64,000 bases of DNA from Paenibacillus aceris (GTDB lineage Bacteria; Bacillota; Bacilli; Paenibacillales; NBRC-103111): contig NZ_JAGGKV010000024.1 in NCBI RefSeq assembly GCF_017874035.1, forward strand, positions 1-64,000. The letters run 5' to 3'. How positions within the stretch are numbered: the first letter of the stretch is position 1; each line of letters starts with the position of its first letter. Under the pieces are notes generated by a model, which was not told the origin of the DNA, made no database searches, and worked only from the letters and a program-made list of their open reading frames with translations. Positions 18,285-26,962 of this stretch are shown one piece after another. Made by a program: the position numbers and the translations under genes.

Positions 18285-19496
18285 ATGAATAAACGCAAAC
18301 AATTAATCATTTTAACAGCAGCTATCGCACTTGTAGCAGTAGGATGCAGCAAAGGGGCAACGACACCATCAGCAACAACTGCCGCAGCTCCCGTGGCAAG
18401 CCCGACACCGAATGTAACGAAAGTGCCTGCGAAAGAAGGCGCAGCAGCTTTTCTAAAGTCTATTGATGGCTTGAAAGGACAATTAGATCAAAAGCAGGTG
18501 ACGGATTCTAAAAAGGTATCTTCTTCCTTAGTAGTTGACTGGGCTACCTTTGAAGATGAAGTTAAACTGAAATACCCTGAATTGTATGTGAAAGTTGAGA
18601 AGTTTTTGACGCCGTTAGAAGCGGGATTAACACAAGATAAGCTTGACTTTGCGATTTTGGGCCAATTAAATGACGGATTGAAAGGTGCATTAACAGAGCT
18701 GAGCGCTTCCTTAAATGAAAATAAAGGTGCAGTAAACGACGCGGCGATTTCAGGTTCGCAAGCTCTGCAAGAGGCAACAAAAGCTTATAATAAATACGTA
18801 CAAGACCAAGGCAATCAAATGGTCACACTTTTGGAACAATTGAACGCGGCTGTGAAGAGCGGCGATTTGAAAAAAGCGCAGGAAGCCTATGTTGCATCGC
18901 GGATGCCTTATGAAAGAATCGAGCCTGTCATCGAAAAATTCAAAGAGCTTGATGGAGTGATGGATGCGCGCGTAGACGACTTTAAAGATGAAAAAGATCC
19001 TGAATTTACAGGTTACCATCGCATTGAGAACTTATTATTTGTGCAAAAAGCAGTAAAAGACGCTGAACCATTTGCAGTTAGATTGCTGGAAGACGGTAAG
19101 AAAATGCAACAAAGTATTGCTGCAACTAACATCGAAGCAACAGATTTTGTTACTGGTGTAGGCGAACTGATGGAAGAGGCACAGACCTCGAAGATTACAG
19201 GTGAAGAAGAGCGTTGGAGCGGCGCAACGGTTCCTGTTATTAGAGCAAATGTAGAAGGCGCTCAGCAGATTTATGATCTTGTAAAAGTAGAATTAAAGAA
19301 GAAAGATGCTGCGCTTGACGATAAAATTAGCAAAAGCCTATCGAGCGTTATCGAAGCTATGAACACCCTATCTCCAGTGGGAACGACCTGGAACGATTTC
19401 GCGAAAATCGAGCAATCGAAGCAAGTAGATTTGAAAAATAAGCTGGAAGCCTTAGCAGAACCGCTTGTAAAAATGCCTGGAACACTAGGGCAATAA
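18285..19496 (+). CDS. efeO: Iron uptake lipoprotein EfeO (M75/imelysin family)
   Basis: ATG 18285 follows GGAGG by 8 bases; the in-frame start at 18270 overlaps the RBS. The lipobox LVAVGC places a lipidated Cys near residue 22, then a Thr/Ala/Pro-rich linker. The rest is the helical M75 (imelysin) domain with the HxxE metal motif at H245-R-I-E248 (GYHRIENLL). No cupredoxin domain is seen, as in other Gram-positive EfeO (YwbM) and unlike the E. coli form. It probably binds iron at the outer face of the membrane and passes it to EfeU. Middle gene of the operon, 24 bases before efeB. Confidence 0.95.
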   Translation: MNKRKQLIILTAAIALVAVGCSKGATTPSATTAAAPVASPTPNVTKVPAKEGAAAFLKSIDGLKGQLDQKQVTDSKKVSSSLVVDWATFEDEVKLKYPELYVKVEKFLTPLEAGLTQDKLDFAILGQLNDGLKGALTELSASLNENKGAVNDAAISGSQALQEATKAYNKYVQDQGNQMVTLLEQLNAAVKSGDLKKAQEAYVASRMPYERIEPVIEKFKELDGVMDARVDDFKDEKDPEFTGYHRIENLLFVQKAVKDAEPFAVRLLEDGKKMQQSIAATNIEATDFVTGVGELMEEAQTSKITGEEERWSGATVPVIRANVEGAQQIYDLVKVELKKKDAALDDKISKSLSSVIEAMNTLSPVGTTWNDFAKIEQSKQVDLKNKLEALAEPLVKMPGTLGQ

Positions 19497-19520
19497 TCCA
19501 GAAGGGAGTAAGACATCGCT

Positions 19521-20795
19521 ATGGGAGATAAAATAAATCGTCGTACATTTCTAGGGATGACTGCTGCAGGTGCTGCTGGATTGATTCTAGGAGATTTTAT
19601 TGGCAAGGAGCAGCAGCATGAGCTAATTACTCCTGTAACAAATCAAGAGGCTACTGATGAAGGCAAGGCTGAAACGATATCTTTCTACGGTACCCATCAA
19701 GCCGGTGTCATAACTCCGCAGCAAAACTTTGCAAATGTTGCAGCATTTGATGTAACCACAGATGATCGGCAGCAATTACAGGAATTATTCAAGACCTGGA
19801 CGGAAATGGCAGCTACCTTAATGGACGGAAAACCGTTAGCAGCCGAGCCTCAAGAGGGCAAATTTCCTCCAGTAGATACTGGCGAACAAATCGGACTGGC
19901 TACCGGCAAGCTCACGCTAACCTTTGCTGTCGGCAGTACCCTTTTTGATAAAGAGGGAAAAGATCGCTACGGACTTCGCTCGCGCAAGCCTCAAGGTCTC
20001 ACAGAGATGCCAATTTTCCACAAAGACTCTCTGCAGGACCAGTTGACACACGGGGATATTGTCGTCCAAGCTTGCTCCGACGATCCTATGGTATGCTTCC
20101 ATGCCATTCGGAATTTGGCTAAAGCGGCACGTGGCGTTGCGCATTTGAGATGGCAGCAAACCGGCCAGTTAGGCATTAAATCTGATGGCACAAAACGTAA
20201 TTTGTTCGGTTTCAAAGACGGTACGAACAATCCGGCTCTGAAAGACGAAGCTTTTATGAAAAATAACGTTTGGATTGACAGTGCTGACGGAACCCCATGG
20301 CTTGCAGGAGGAACTTATATGGTCGTCCGCCGCATTAATATGCGAATCGAGACATGGGATCAGCAGCCATTTTCCAATCAGGAAGAAATTATTGGTCGTC
20401 AAAAGGTTTCAGGTGCTCCGATGGACGGTAAAAATGAATTTGATCAACCTAATTTTGCCTTAGATTCTAAAGGAGATAAAACAGCTTTAGATTCCCATAT
20501 ACGACTCTCGAATCCAAGAGATGGGGAGAAATCGGAGCGTGAACGGATTCTTCGCCGGGGCTATAACTTCATGGAGAATCTGGATAGCGTGGGAAGAATG
20601 AATGCCGGGCTGCTATTTGTATGTTTTAATAGAAATTTACAAACACAGTTTGAGTCTATTCAAAAGCGTTTAACAAACCCCAAAATGCCCGATCAGATGT
20701 TATCTTACACGACGACTACAGGTGGAGGATATTTTGCGGTTCTTCCTGGTGTAACAACCAAAGGTAATTATTTGGGACAGCATTTATTTGCCTAA
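19521..20795 (+). CDS. efeB: Dye-decolourising-type heme peroxidase EfeB, Tat-exported
   Basis: The 424-residue protein opens with a twin-arginine signal (NRRTFLGMTAAGAAGLILG), so it should be folded with heme before export. The DyP-type family motif GFKDGTNNP, with the catalytic distal Asp, lies near residue 230. The IFHKDSLQDQ, DIVVQACSDDP and late MENLDSVGRMNAGLLFVCFNR stretches are also typical of EfeB/DyP enzymes. In EfeUOB systems it oxidises Fe(II) or acts on heme outside the membrane. RBS GAAGGGAG precedes ATG. Last gene of the operon, followed by a terminator. Confidence 0.95.
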   Translation: MGDKINRRTFLGMTAAGAAGLILGDFIGKEQQHELITPVTNQEATDEGKAETISFYGTHQAGVITPQQNFANVAAFDVTTDDRQQLQELFKTWTEMAATLMDGKPLAAEPQEGKFPPVDTGEQIGLATGKLTLTFAVGSTLFDKEGKDRYGLRSRKPQGLTEMPIFHKDSLQDQLTHGDIVVQACSDDPMVCFHAIRNLAKAARGVAHLRWQQTGQLGIKSDGTKRNLFGFKDGTNNPALKDEAFMKNNVWIDSADGTPWLAGGTYMVVRRINMRIETWDQQPFSNQEEIIGRQKVSGAPMDGKNEFDQPNFALDSKGDKTALDSHIRLSNPRDGEKSERERILRRGYNFMENLDSVGRMNAGLLFVCFNRNLQTQFESIQKRLTNPKMPDQMLSYTTTTGGGYFAVLPGVTTKGNYLGQHLFA

Positions 20796-20811
20796 ATAGC
20801 TATAGAGAAGA

Positions 20812-20840
20812 AACGGGAGACATTTGTCTCTCGTTTTTTT
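20812..20840 (+). terminator. Terminator of efeUOB
   Basis: AACGGGAGAC (12 bases after the efeB stop) pairs with GTCTCTCGTT including one G-U pair, and runs into TTTTTTT. Confidence 0.88.
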
Positions 20841-20959
20841 GCGTCAGCATAGGATTGATCTCTTGTCTATGGCAGCTGCTTTTCCTCCCGACAGCACCCC
20901 CTGAAATCGACAAAAATCGACGAATCCTTATATGAGCTATGCATAAGGAGTGAATCACG

Positions 20960-21262
20960 ATGGCGAATAATTACAAACGCTTCATTCAAAATCAATTCGA
21001 AAAAGCAAAGTCTACCGCTTCCGAATTCATTTCTTCAAGAAATGAAGAACCAGAAGAAGGCATCATAGAAATCAATCCGCAATACTATTATGAGCTGAAA
21101 GCAATCGCCGATATGCAGCATACGACCGTGGAAGCGATCGTCAATGGAATCATTGTCCAATACCTGACAAGCGCCCCCCACGAATCAGCCCCCATCTCAG
21201 TGGATCAAAAGGAAGATAACCCGCTTCTGTATTTGGATGGTATTTGCAAATTAGAGGATTAA
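20960..21262 (+). CDS. Possible antitoxin-like small protein paired with the PIN-like gene
   Basis: A 100-residue soluble protein starting at ATG 20960 with GGAG 10 bases upstream. The middle (about 36-68: EINPQYYYELKAIADMQHTTVEAIVNGIIVQYL) reads like a strand followed by two helices, as in ribbon-helix-helix DNA-binding antitoxins, but no clear family call can be made. The stop codon TAA (21260-21262) overlaps the RBS of the next gene, so the two are translationally coupled. A VapB-like role is inference from this context. Confidence 0.6.
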   Translation: MANNYKRFIQNQFEKAKSTASEFISSRNEEPEEGIIEINPQYYYELKAIADMQHTTVEAIVNGIIVQYLTSAPHESAPISVDQKEDNPLLYLDGICKLED

Positions 21263-21274
21263 GGAGTGCCGACG

Positions 21275-21733
21275 ATGGATAATCACTTGAACGTTCAGAA
21301 TGCAATTTTTCTGGATGAAACAGCTTTAGCCGCTTTAATGAACCCTGAAGACCCTTATTATGCGAAAGCCCGTTCCCTGTTTCTGGATTTGCATGATCTT
21401 GAGCGTAATTATTTGACGACCAACTCCATCATATTTGATCTTCACGAATGGCTTCGCAATGAATACAGCTATGAGCTGGCAGGATATTTTCTGAATGCTA
21501 TTGATAAAGCCGTGAGTAAAGGCAAGTTGACGGTCATTACCAGCGGTCCCGAATTTGAGGGGGAATCGCGCAGACTGCTTATGGACAGACCTGAGCTCCG
21601 TTTCTCGCTCAGCGAAGCATTCACTGCTGTGACCATGTCCTATTATCAGGTCAAACGTATCTTTACTTTCAATCGCAATTTCCTGATGCTCTCCAATTTG
21701 GATAAGGATATTCGAATCATTCCATCGACTTAA
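21275..21733 (+). CDS. PIN-domain-like protein, possibly with altered active site
   Basis: ATG 21275 lies 8 bases after AGGAG; the in-frame GTG at 21266 overlaps the RBS. The 152-residue protein has the outline of a PIN RNase: an opening strand with an acidic residue (AIFLDETALAALM), a following helix, IIFDLHEWLRNEY with an acidic helix, and near the C-terminus RFSLSEAFTAVTMSYYQVKRIFTFNRNF. In active PIN toxins the last region normally reads S-L-x-D...T-x-D; here Ser-Glu and Asn replace these aspartates. It may be a weakened or inactive nuclease, or a divergent family. Paired with the upstream small gene. Confidence 0.65.
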   Translation: MDNHLNVQNAIFLDETALAALMNPEDPYYAKARSLFLDLHDLERNYLTTNSIIFDLHEWLRNEYSYELAGYFLNAIDKAVSKGKLTVITSGPEFEGESRRLLMDRPELRFSLSEAFTAVTMSYYQVKRIFTFNRNFLMLSNLDKDIRIIPST

Positions 21734-21740
21734 AAGCCTT

Positions 21741-21786
21741 TATACAAATTCAGCCTGCCCTCTTGAGAGCAGGTTGTATTTGTTTT
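21741..21786 (+). terminator. Possible terminator after the PIN-like gene
   Basis: ATACAA (21742-21747) and TTGTAT (21774-21779) enclose CCTGC-CTCTTGAGAG-CAGG, giving a stem with one mismatch, followed by a weak T-rich stretch (TTGTTTTG). Confidence 0.45.
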
Positions 21787-21817
21787 GCTAGCTATAAGTG
21801 CCAGGACTTCGAGTGCA

Positions 21818-21846
21818 TTGAATTATTATTCATGAATTTGTATAAT
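21818..21846 (+). promoter_or_regulatory. Sigma-A promoter of the cupin gene
   Basis: TTGAAT (21818-21823), a 17-base spacer and a perfect TATAAT (21841-21846) lie 44 bases before the cupin start codon. Confidence 0.75.
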
Positions 21847-21889
21847 AATTCGATATTGATATAAACGTTAGATGAAGGGAGTTACTGCA

Positions 21890-22231
21890 ATGAAAGTAAG
21901 CAAGCATAACGCTGAACACTACATTTGGGGAGACATTTGTGATGGTTGGCATTTAGTTAAAGGTGAAAACTTAAGCATTATTCATGAACGAATGCCGATA
22001 AACACATCGGAAGTAAAGCATTATCATCAAAATGCCCGGCAATTCTTCTTTGTCCTATCGGGTACAGCGACTTTGGAAGTGGGGGATAAAGAGATTGTAT
22101 TACATCAGCAGGAGGGAATCGAGGTTCCCCCGCTAACGCCACATCAAATGTTTAATAAGTCACAGGATGAAGTTGAATTTTTGGTGATTTCTCAACCGAA
22201 TAGTAAAGGTGACAGGATTGTTGTAGATTAA
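21890..22231 (+). CDS. Small single-domain cupin protein
   Basis: ATG 21890 is preferred over 21872 because AGGGAG precedes it at a normal distance. The 113-residue protein is one cupin barrel: motif 1 HYHQNARQFFFVLSG carries the metal-binding His residues and Glu replaced by Gln, and motif 2 is PPLTPHQMFN. Such proteins act as small isomerases, dioxygenase relatives or sensors of small molecules; the substrate is unknown. It is monocistronic with its own promoter. Confidence 0.85.
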   Translation: MKVSKHNAEHYIWGDICDGWHLVKGENLSIIHERMPINTSEVKHYHQNARQFFFVLSGTATLEVGDKEIVLHQQEGIEVPPLTPHQMFNKSQDEVEFLVISQPNSKGDRIVVD

Positions 22232-22266
22232 TCGAATGAAGAGCGAAATTAGAAGAGGCTGCCGCG

Positions 22267-22566
22267 CTAAATGGCTGGCAGCTTCATCAATGTTTTTCGA
22301 AAGATACTGTTATCCAAAAATTGCTTAATCGCTTGAACCGTTGAGGTTAAAGCATCCCCTCTTTTACGCAAAGTTTCGGAGAGACTAACGATAATTCGCA
22401 TAAGGATGATCTGAAGCTCTGTTTGCGTGTCCTCTACTGATTTTTGCTTAGCGCTCTCAATAGCCTCTCTAAACAAACGTTCCAACCCGCGTTCCTGCGT
22501 TACGACATGGGACAGCAGTTGGTAAGCTTCAAGCATCTTCAGAAGCCAGTTTCCGCTAACGTTCAA
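22267..22566 (-). pseudogene. Probable truncated AraC/YesN-type regulator fragment
   Basis: A 99-residue frame on the minus strand made almost only of helices. The stretch ALTSTVQAIKQFLDNSIF resembles the start of an AraC-type HTH domain (usually ...I..AKxYI.ENY...), and the preceding region resembles the helical linker of such regulators. The HTH itself is absent and there is no receiver or sensor domain in front. No convincing RBS was seen. It is most likely a broken regulator next to the sulfatase gene; a small independent protein is possible. Confidence 0.35.
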
Positions 22567-22608
22567 CCTTATATAGCTCCATTGTTCCTCGTGGTTTATT
22601 CAATATCT

Positions 22609-24123
22609 TCATGCATGCCAGACTCGAGGCATGCCCATAGACTCTTTGCCTAGTTCTGCCCATATATATTTCAACAAAAGCTCCGATTTTAAGGTTTGGT
22701 ACTCAGGCTTATCCCATAAATTGCGGATTTCGCCCGGATCCTCTTGCAAATCAAAGATTTCACCATAAGTTTGGTTATAGTACACGGTAATTTTATATCT
22801 TTCATCAACATATGTTTTTTGATGAATTGTCGTTGGCGTATGAAGAAACTCGCAGATGGCATGATCTCTGGCCTGGCTCTTCTGACCGCACCATACTTGT
22901 GACTGATCCAATCCTGTCATGTTGTGGGGAATCGAGATGCCGCATAAAGATAAAAAGGTAGGGGCCAAATCTACCAATGACTGGATGGCGGGCGAGGTTG
23001 CCCCAGCAGGAACTTTACCAGGAAACCGGACGATAAATGGAATTTTGATCAAGTCTTCGTAATGAAAGCCTCCTTTGGCCTGAAGGCCATGTTGACCAAA
23101 GAAATGCCCATGATCTGTAGTAAATACAACGATTGTATTATCTGCAAGCCCCAGCTCATCAAGCTTGTTTAGGATATTCCCAATGTATTTGTCCATCAGA
23201 CTGATCATGCCGTAGTAGGTTGCTACCAGTTGTTTGCGGTCATGCTCGGAATATAACACCGAATGGGAATGATAGCCATGTATCCCAAACTCGCCTTCCT
23301 TCCAGGGTGCAAAATCCGGTTGCTCCATTTGCGTTAAATGAAAATGGGGCGGATTTTGATCATGCTCACCGGGAGTAACGACTGGAATGGTCAGTTGCTT
23401 CGGGTCATACATCGTATCCCACGGTTCAGGGACCAAATAATCCGGATGTGGATCAAAGAAACTGGACCAGAGGAAGAAACTTTGATCGTCTTCTTTATAT
23501 TGCTCCAGAAGAGCGTTCGTCCTTTCTGCAATCCAGGTATTGTAGTGGTATTTTTCCGGGATAGGCCATTTATGGAGAATGGAGCGGTCCATCGTGCCTG
23601 TTGGCGGCAGGAAATAGTCGCGCCAGTTCAAGCAGCCCTTTTCTTCCATCCATAGTGCATAATGTTGGCCGACGTGTGACTCATTCGTATGATTACGTGC
23701 TAACTCTACGTGATCAAAGCCGTAAAAAGGCCCGTTATTTTCCTTCCAGAAATCAAGATCCTGCAAGACCGGATAAGCCTCGAGAGAAGGATATTGCTCC
23801 GTAGATGCTAGCGGCTGAAAATGAGCTTTGCCTACGAGAGCAGAATGGTAACCGGCTTCATGAAAATCTTCACCGACGGTATGAACATTTTCTAACAGCT
23901 TAGTGCCGAGTGTCCATGCTCCATGCTGACTTGGGTACATACCGGTAATAATAGAAGCCCTTGTCGGGGTACAAGTGGGGTTCGGACAATATGAGCGTGT
24001 AAATGTAGTTCCTTCCTTCACCAGACGATCCAGATTCGGTGTCTTAATTTCTGAATTAAAAGCACCTAGCGTATTCCAATGCTGCTGATCGCTGGTAATT
24101 AACAATATATTAGGTTTCTTCAT
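22609..24123 (-). CDS. Type I sulfatase
   Basis: A 504-residue cytoplasmic-looking protein without signal peptide. The active-site signature C51-T-P-T-R55 is the Cys form of the sulfatase motif; the Cys is oxidised to formylglycine by a maturase encoded elsewhere. Metal ligands are visible in NILLITSDQQ (Asp11/12 region) and VFTTDHGHFFG. GKAHF near residue 100 and the C-terminal YKITVYYNQTYGEIFDLQEDPGE (ending strand) are also typical of arylsulfatase/choline-sulfatase relatives. It should hydrolyse a sulfate ester on a sugar or small molecule. RBS GGAGGAAT precedes ATG. It is divergent from the AraC gene at 24332, its likely regulator. Confidence 0.92.
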   Translation of the reverse strand: MKKPNILLITSDQQHWNTLGAFNSEIKTPNLDRLVKEGTTFTRSYCPNPTCTPTRASIITGMYPSQHGAWTLGTKLLENVHTVGEDFHEAGYHSALVGKAHFQPLASTEQYPSLEAYPVLQDLDFWKENNGPFYGFDHVELARNHTNESHVGQHYALWMEEKGCLNWRDYFLPPTGTMDRSILHKWPIPEKYHYNTWIAERTNALLEQYKEDDQSFFLWSSFFDPHPDYLVPEPWDTMYDPKQLTIPVVTPGEHDQNPPHFHLTQMEQPDFAPWKEGEFGIHGYHSHSVLYSEHDRKQLVATYYGMISLMDKYIGNILNKLDELGLADNTIVVFTTDHGHFFGQHGLQAKGGFHYEDLIKIPFIVRFPGKVPAGATSPAIQSLVDLAPTFLSLCGISIPHNMTGLDQSQVWCGQKSQARDHAICEFLHTPTTIHQKTYVDERYKITVYYNQTYGEIFDLQEDPGEIRNLWDKPEYQTLKSELLLKYIWAELGKESMGMPRVWHA

Positions 24124-24331
24124 CCGGTTATTCCTCCAATAATCATGTTTCTACAATAAGAATAAGCTCCCTGAGGGAGATTGGAAATATCACAATTTCA
24201 GATTCGTTTAACATTTTGTTAGGTTGAGTTAGGTTCAGTCGATTAAGTCGATCTTGAGATGAAAAAGTAAAAGGAATATGATGGAGTGGAAGTGTTGTGA
24301 GTAATAACCAAGTTTTAAGGAGAAAAAACAC

Positions 24332-25192
24332 ATGCAGGAACTTGCCCACGAATATGCCCAACAGCTGTATTTGAACCCGAGTGAGTTTGTAAAAATGAGT
24401 GGTTTGTGGTGTCTCCGCCTTGGGCATAACGTTGCCAAACCAAACTATCAGGTGGGACCTAAAAGAATCGAATGCTACAGCCTTCATTTCGTAGTTGAAG
24501 GTCAATTGCTGCTGCAATATGAGGATCGGGAAGCGATTCTCCATCGTGGCGATATTTGCTGCTTCTTCCCGGATGAATCCTATACATACCGTATCTACGA
24601 ACCGGAAAAGACCCTAAAGCTTATCTGGATTGCTTTTCAAGGACCTCAGGCTGCACCTTTGCTTGAATCGCTAGGATTAACCCAGTTCAATCCTATTCTG
24701 CGTGGAAGATGCAGCAGGGAAGTTTGGACTAAACTATATGCATTGCTTGATTATATCTCGGATCAACCTGACGGAGTCCAGGCTATCGGCTTTTCATTAG
24801 ATCTGCAGGAAAAGCTATACGCTATTTTTGCCGTGCTTATGAAAGAGGGAAAGACGCATAGCGATGCCGAAGGCAGCGTGCCTGACATACCGTGGCTGAA
24901 GAGATCACTTGATTTTATGCAATTGCATTATATGGAAGGAATCAGCATCAAGGAGGTTGCCGAGGCGGCGGGGGTACACCGATCTTACTTCTCGGATATT
25001 TTCAAGAAAATGATAGGCCTAGCACCTAACCGCTATCTGTACCGGCTTAGAATGGAAAAGGCAGCAGCGTTGATCTTATTAGGAGATCGGAATATAACAG
25101 AGGTCGCTTATACGGTCGGCTATCCGAGTCTGTATTCGTTCTCACGAGCTTATCGCAATTATTATGGCTATTCTCCGGGCAGCAAGCCGTGA
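24332..25192 (+). CDS. AraC-family transcriptional regulator (cupin sensor)
   Basis: 286 residues. The N-terminal half (about 40-110) is a cupin-type sensor (YSLHFVVEGQLLLQYEDREAILHRGDICCFFPDE). The C-terminal 100 residues hold two HTH motifs: ISIKEVAEAAGVHRSYFSDIF and NITEVAYTVGYPSLYSFSRAYRNYYGYSP. RBS AAGGAG precedes ATG 24332. The gene is transcribed away from the sulfatase gene with a 208-base shared control region, so it most likely senses the sulfatase substrate or product and controls that gene. Confidence 0.92.
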   Translation: MQELAHEYAQQLYLNPSEFVKMSGLWCLRLGHNVAKPNYQVGPKRIECYSLHFVVEGQLLLQYEDREAILHRGDICCFFPDESYTYRIYEPEKTLKLIWIAFQGPQAAPLLESLGLTQFNPILRGRCSREVWTKLYALLDYISDQPDGVQAIGFSLDLQEKLYAIFAVLMKEGKTHSDAEGSVPDIPWLKRSLDFMQLHYMEGISIKEVAEAAGVHRSYFSDIFKKMIGLAPNRYLYRLRMEKAAALILLGDRNITEVAYTVGYPSLYSFSRAYRNYYGYSPGSKP

Positions 25193-25354
25193 TGGGGATA
25201 TCCCTTTTCCTCACCAACGAGCCTCTCTTGACATGGACGGACCCGAATGCGTTTCTTCATGGCCGTATCGGCCTAAGCGGTGTATCGACGGCTTGGACGA
25301 TTTCACCGCTGACGGTAACACGGTAACAGACATGCTTGCGTCGGCAAAATCAAA

Positions 25355-25384
25355 ACAAGGAGCTAGCCGATGCAAGCTCCTTTG
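25355..25384. terminator. Bidirectional terminator between AraC and histidine kinase genes
   Basis: ACAAGGAGCT (25355-25364) pairs with AGCTCCTTTGT (25375-25384), with A-rich and T-rich flanks. It sits between two convergent genes. Confidence 0.75.
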
Positions 25385-26962
25385 TCATACATGGAAAGGC
25401 AAAGTAATCGTTAATCGGATGACTTGATTTTCATAATCCACATGTATGGTTCCCTGATGCAAATCGATAATGCTTTTGGTTATCGCTAATCCTAACCCTG
25501 CACCGGACTTGCTGGAAGAACGCGAGGTATCCACTCGGTAAAATCGGTCAAACAATCGATTAACCTCGTCTTCGGATAGAGCTTCACATGGATTTGACAC
25601 TGTAATTTGAACGGAATGTTTATGATTAACAATTTGTATATGAATGGTTCCAGGGTGTGTACTATATTTGATCGCATTGGTTAACACATTCTCGAATGCC
25701 CGAACCATTTGGTTGGGATCGACCTCCATGATGATTGGTTCTTTAGGGAGATCTTTAATAAATGTAACATTGCTTTCCTTCGCAATAGGATCCAGTTCTT
25801 CAGTTAGCTGTCTCAGCATTTGATTAAGGCTGACTTTTTCTTTTTTGAGCTGTACTCCCTCATAATTTAATCGCGTAAAATCGAATAAATCCTCAATTAA
25901 TTTTTTCAATTGTTCGGACTTCCCGTAAGCGATATCCACATATTCATCTAATTGGGCTTTACTCTTATACTGATGATCTTTCACAAGTCTCATATAACCC
26001 ATGATCGAGGTTAAAGGTGTACGCAAGTCATGCGAAACATTGGTAATAAGCTCATCTTTTAATTTTTCTGCCTGTCTTTCCCTCTCGATCATTTGGTCCA
26101 ATTCCGAAGCCATGAAATTAATATTGGCTGCAAGAGAACCCAGCTCATCTTTACTTTTTTCTCGAATCCTAAATTTTAAATTCCCCGTCGCTATTTCCAT
26201 TAAACCTAAAGCAATCTCTTCAAATTCTTTCATTTTGCGCTTCGTAATGAAGTAAAAACAAATAAAAAACGTAACGACTCCAAGCAAAATGGGAGGAATT
26301 TCGGATTCATTCACATATACAACGGTGGGTTGCGGGGAACCTCGTACGATACAATAGGCAGTTCCACCATTCATCGTCATCGTATAAAGCCTTGTAACTT
26401 TAGGATGCTTGCCTTGGTCTTGGTTAAAAAAGGGCTTTTTGGCTTCGGCCATCGCATTCGGAATATCAACTTGAGTGTCAGTCACTCCATCCGAGTTGTA
26501 AAGAACTTTACCATCCGAATCCGTCATGACTGCATTGAGATTATTTTGTTGTTTCGGTATATTGAGTAGGAATTGAATGATCTCATTTCTTGTTAAGTGA
26601 TAAACAGAATCCCCATCGCTTGGAACCGTTATCCACTCATCGTTACCAGTTAACGAGGGAAGCGGGCGGTTGAGAAACTTATTCTTGAACGCAGGATCTT
26701 CGTTCCCCAATTGTTTCACTAACCCATTGATATCTTGATTCATTTGATTAAAACGCTTAACTAAATCTCTTCCGCTCTCATCAATCGTGACAATCCCCTC
26801 GGTAAAATCCAATCTGCGTTCTTTATGGGCAAATAAAGGAGCAGAGGCGAGATCGATCAGCACGGAAACAAGCATACAGCATATAAAAGCTAGTATCATC
26901 TGAACTCGGAGGCTAGCTCTCATTTGATGGAGGATTCTTAAGGGCAGTTTCTTATAGTTCAA
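25385..26962 (-). CDS. Membrane sensor histidine kinase (HAMP-HisKA-HATPase)
   Basis: 525 residues. Two membrane helices (about 20-42 and 222-240) flank an extracytoplasmic sensor of about 180 residues. A HAMP region (about 241-295, KSKDELGSLAANIN) leads to HisKA with phospho-acceptor His311 (NVSHDLRTPLTSI). The ATPase domain shows ENVLTNAIKY (N box), the FDRFYRVD region and GAGLGLAI (G2 box). It overlaps the response regulator gene by 11 bases, and the two form an operon. The arrangement resembles VanS-like and other envelope-sensing kinases. The divergent PAP2/glycosyltransferase/deacetylase genes are its most likely targets. Confidence 0.93.
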   Translation of the reverse strand: MNYKKLPLRILHQMRASLRVQMILAFICCMLVSVLIDLASAPLFAHKERRLDFTEGIVTIDESGRDLVKRFNQMNQDINGLVKQLGNEDPAFKNKFLNRPLPSLTGNDEWITVPSDGDSVYHLTRNEIIQFLLNIPKQQNNLNAVMTDSDGKVLYNSDGVTDTQVDIPNAMAEAKKPFFNQDQGKHPKVTRLYTMTMNGGTAYCIVRGSPQPTVVYVNESEIPPILLGVVTFFICFYFITKRKMKEFEEIALGLMEIATGNLKFRIREKSKDELGSLAANINFMASELDQMIERERQAEKLKDELITNVSHDLRTPLTSIMGYMRLVKDHQYKSKAQLDEYVDIAYGKSEQLKKLIEDLFDFTRLNYEGVQLKKEKVSLNQMLRQLTEELDPIAKESNVTFIKDLPKEPIIMEVDPNQMVRAFENVLTNAIKYSTHPGTIHIQIVNHKHSVQITVSNPCEALSEDEVNRLFDRFYRVDTSRSSSKSGAGLGLAITKSIIDLHQGTIHVDYENQVIRLTITLPFHV

